A stretch of 5,605 nt of DNA from Armatimonadota bacterium (GTDB lineage: Bacteria; Armatimonadota; Hebobacteria; CAIYQO01): assembly GCA_022708765.1 (NCBI GenBank), contig JAKIYB010000325.1:1-5605 (forward strand), given 5' to 3'. Below, in pieces: positions 4,416 through 5,605 of the stretch; the first letter of the stretch is position 1; each line of letters begins with the position of its first letter. The notes below the pieces were generated by a model. It saw only the letters and a program-made list of their open reading frames with translations, was not told the DNA's origin and did not search any database. The position numbers were made by a program, and so were the translations under genes.

Positions 4416-5462
4416 CTATGCCTTCACCCGCGCGCGATAATCCGGCACCGCCACGATGCGACCGGTGCGGGTGGATTCCTCGGCGGCGAAGATAGTAGCC
4501 ACCGCGCTGGCGCCGTCATAGATGCTCGGACAGGGATCGCCCATGCCGCGAATGGCCACAGCCCAGGTCCGCACGTTCGTCGTCGAATGGTCCTTGCCCG
4601 CCGGGAAATCTTTCTCCTCGATGCGCACTTTGTGCTCCGGCTTGCCTTGCGGGCTGCGTTCCTGAAAGTAGACTTCCGTCGGGAACTCGTAGATATACAG
4701 GTTCCCCTTAGTGCCGTAGATAAACTTGTAGTGGTGATAGGCGGTGACGTGATAGGCGTTCAGCGTGCAGACGATGCCGTTTCGCAGGCGCAGGATGGTC
4801 ACCGTGGCGTCGCTGGTCTCCGTGCCGTGGTTCACGTCGTAGCGCATGAAGGATGCCACCTCCGCCACCGGACCAAACATCGGCTCTACCCACGCCAGGT
4901 CATGTATGCCGCACTGGAAGAGCATCCCGCCGGGATTCTTGGCCGGGTCGGCCCGCCACTCGTCCGGTTTCATCAGCATCCCGCCGTTGTGAGCCGTAGT
5001 CTCCTCCACCGCGACCACAGTGCCCAGCTCGCCGGCGTCAATCAGCCGCTTGATGGTGCGGGAAACCGCGGACGCGCTGTGGTCGGCATGACCGACGCCG
5101 ATGACTACGCCGGTGCGCTCGCGACAGGCGAGCAGGGCGTGGAGTTCCGCGGGGGTGGAGCAGAGCGGTTTCTCCACGAAGACGTGCAGGCCGCGCTCGG
5201 CGGCGGCCAGGACCTGCTCGGCGTGGTACTTGGCCCCGGTGGAGATGACGACGCCCTCCAGGCCGGGGAAGTCCAGGAGTTCCTCGTAGCTGCCGCAAGG
5301 CGTGGCGCCTTCCTCGGCAGCGGCCTGCGCCAGATGCTCGGGGACGTAGTCGTATAAGGCGAGGAGATCAAAAAGACCGGTCTCTCGCATAGTATGCCGC
5401 CGGTGGGCGCCGAAACGGGCCACCCCGGCTTGACCGACCTTGAGTTGGGGCAGGGATTCCAT
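4416..5462 (-). CDS. Gfo/Idh/MocA-family oxidoreductase
   Basis: This 348-residue protein is the usual size for the family, which oxidises or reduces sugars, inositols and related polyols with NAD(P)(H) in the cytoplasm. The N-terminal Rossmann part starts V-G-Q-A-G-V-A-R-F-G (9-18), so its nucleotide loop reads GxAxxG instead of GxGxxG. The family E-K-P motif is at 97-99. The C-terminal alpha/beta domain begins near 120 (G-V-G-H) and has G-G-M-L-F-Q-C-G-I-H (178-187), where H187 matches the catalytic His. The Asp normally four residues before it is Q183. There is no signal peptide. ATG 5462 has AGGAG at 5469-5473 with a six-base spacer. The substrate cannot be told. It lies 239 bases upstream of DedA on the same strand with hairpins between, so it is probably a separate unit. 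Confidence 0.93.
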   Translation of the reverse strand: MESLPQLKVGQAGVARFGAHRRHTMRETGLFDLLALYDYVPEHLAQAAAEEGATPCGSYEELLDFPGLEGVVISTGAKYHAEQVLAAAERGLHVFVEKPLCSTPAELHALLACRERTGVVIGVGHADHSASAVSRTIKRLIDAGELGTVVAVEETTAHNGGMLMKPDEWRADPAKNPGGMLFQCGIHDLAWVEPMFGPVAEVASFMRYDVNHGTETSDATVTILRLRNGIVCTLNAYHVTAYHHYKFIYGTKGNLYIYEFPTEVYFQERSPQGKPEHKVRIEEKDFPAGKDHSTTNVRTWAVAIRGMGDPCPSIYDGASAVATIFAAEESTRTGRIVAVPDYRARVKA

Positions 5463-5468
5463 AGATCA

Positions 5469-5473
5469 CTCCT
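5469..5473 (-). promoter_or_regulatory. Ribosome binding site of the oxidoreductase
   Basis: The minus strand reads AGGAG, six bases before ATG 5462. This supports the 348-residue start. Confidence 0.7.
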
Positions 5474-5486
5474 GGAACAGACATAA

Positions 5487-5505
5487 CGCGGGCCTCTCGC
5501 CCGCG
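5487..5505. repeat. Hairpin 1 in the oxidoreductase leader
   Basis: CGCGGGC (5487-5493) pairs perfectly with GCCCGCG (5499-5505); on the minus strand the loop reads GAGAG. It lies 13 bases upstream of the oxidoreductase ribosome binding site. Confidence 0.65.
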
Positions 5506-5522
5506 CCATGTGTGCGAATCGA

Positions 5523-5543
5523 GCACCGGCGAGACGCCGGTGC
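5523..5543. repeat. Hairpin 2 in the oxidoreductase leader
   Basis: GCACCGGCG (5523-5531) pairs perfectly with CGCCGGTGC (5535-5543) around AGA, a nine-bp stem. Its GGCGAGACGCC core on the plus strand echoes the GGGCGAGAGGCCC core of hairpin 1 on the minus strand, so the two look like related palindromes in opposite orientation. It may instead end the transcript of whatever lies to the right. Confidence 0.65.
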
Positions 5544-5563
5544 CCCGCGCCTGGGGATTGCCT

Positions 5564-5605
5564 CTACGCTGTGTGTTCCCCTAACCTCTCCACCTGCTGC
5601 GCCAG
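5564..5605 (-). CDS. Possible C-terminal end of a further minus-strand gene
   Basis: Read from the right edge on the minus strand, one frame gives L-A-Q-Q-V-E-R-L-G-E-H-T-A and then TAG (5566-5564). The composition looks protein-like and a gene ending here would leave 101 bases before the oxidoreductase start, with hairpin 2 just past the stop. Thirteen codons are too few to judge, and another minus-strand frame is also open. Confidence 0.25.
   Translation of the reverse strand: MAQQVERLGEHTA

Noticed and set aside
4290..5357. 355-codon open frame on the plus strand
   Set aside because: It is the antisense shadow of the Gfo/Idh gene, which has clear family motifs and a good ribosome binding site.
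1..5605. New defence or multi-gene system
   Set aside because: All five clear genes fall in widespread families with housekeeping or metabolic roles, and no toxin-antitoxin, nuclease, reverse transcriptase or phage-like gene is visible.

Overview
This is a GC-rich bacterial chromosomal segment holding five recognisable protein-coding genes, or six counting a doubtful 3' gene end at the right edge. No rRNA, tRNA, CRISPR array or phage gene was seen. The gene mix is a corrinoid-type UroD-family methyltransferase, a coiled-coil zinc-ribbon protein, a SEDS protein with the long N-terminus seen in actinobacterial RodA, a double-DUF1540 protein, a DedA protein and a Gfo/Idh/MocA oxidoreductase. Together with the many palindromic intergenic repeats, it fits a terrestrial-type lineage such as Armatimonadota or a neighbour. 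That assignment is an inference from gene content, not a measurement.

Layout. (1) Bases 1-431, plus strand: the 3' part of a UroD/MtaA-like gene. (2) Bases 428-1199, plus strand: a near-consensus sigma70-type promoter whose -35 box overlaps the stop codon of the previous gene, then a zinc-ribbon (PF02591-type) gene best started at a GTG. (3) Bases 1200-1638: a 439-base non-coding stretch packed with repeats. It holds a 42-bp direct repeat with an associated inverted repeat, a separate stem-loop, and a 163-bp fold-back element with 17-bp terminal inverted repeats and TAA target duplications, which I call a MITE. (4) Bases 1639-3009, plus strand: an FtsW/RodA/SpoVE-family (SEDS) membrane glycosyltransferase. 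(5) Bases 3010-3084: a convergent intergenic region with an 11-bp perfect hairpin and three 11-bp tandem repeats. (6) Bases 5462-3085, minus strand: Gfo/Idh/MocA oxidoreductase, a 239-base gap with two purine/pyrimidine-asymmetric hairpins, then DedA and DUF1540, which are close enough to be co-transcribed. (7) Bases 5463-5605: the leader of the oxidoreductase with two strong hairpins, and perhaps the last codons of another minus-strand gene.

The genes do not form one obvious pathway. The SEDS and DedA proteins are both envelope-membrane functions but lie on opposite strands. The UroD-like and Gfo/Idh-like proteins are metabolic enzymes of unknown substrate. The most unusual content is in the intergenic DNA: nearly every gap carries a different palindromic or repeated element. 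I see no convincing new defence or multi-gene system here.
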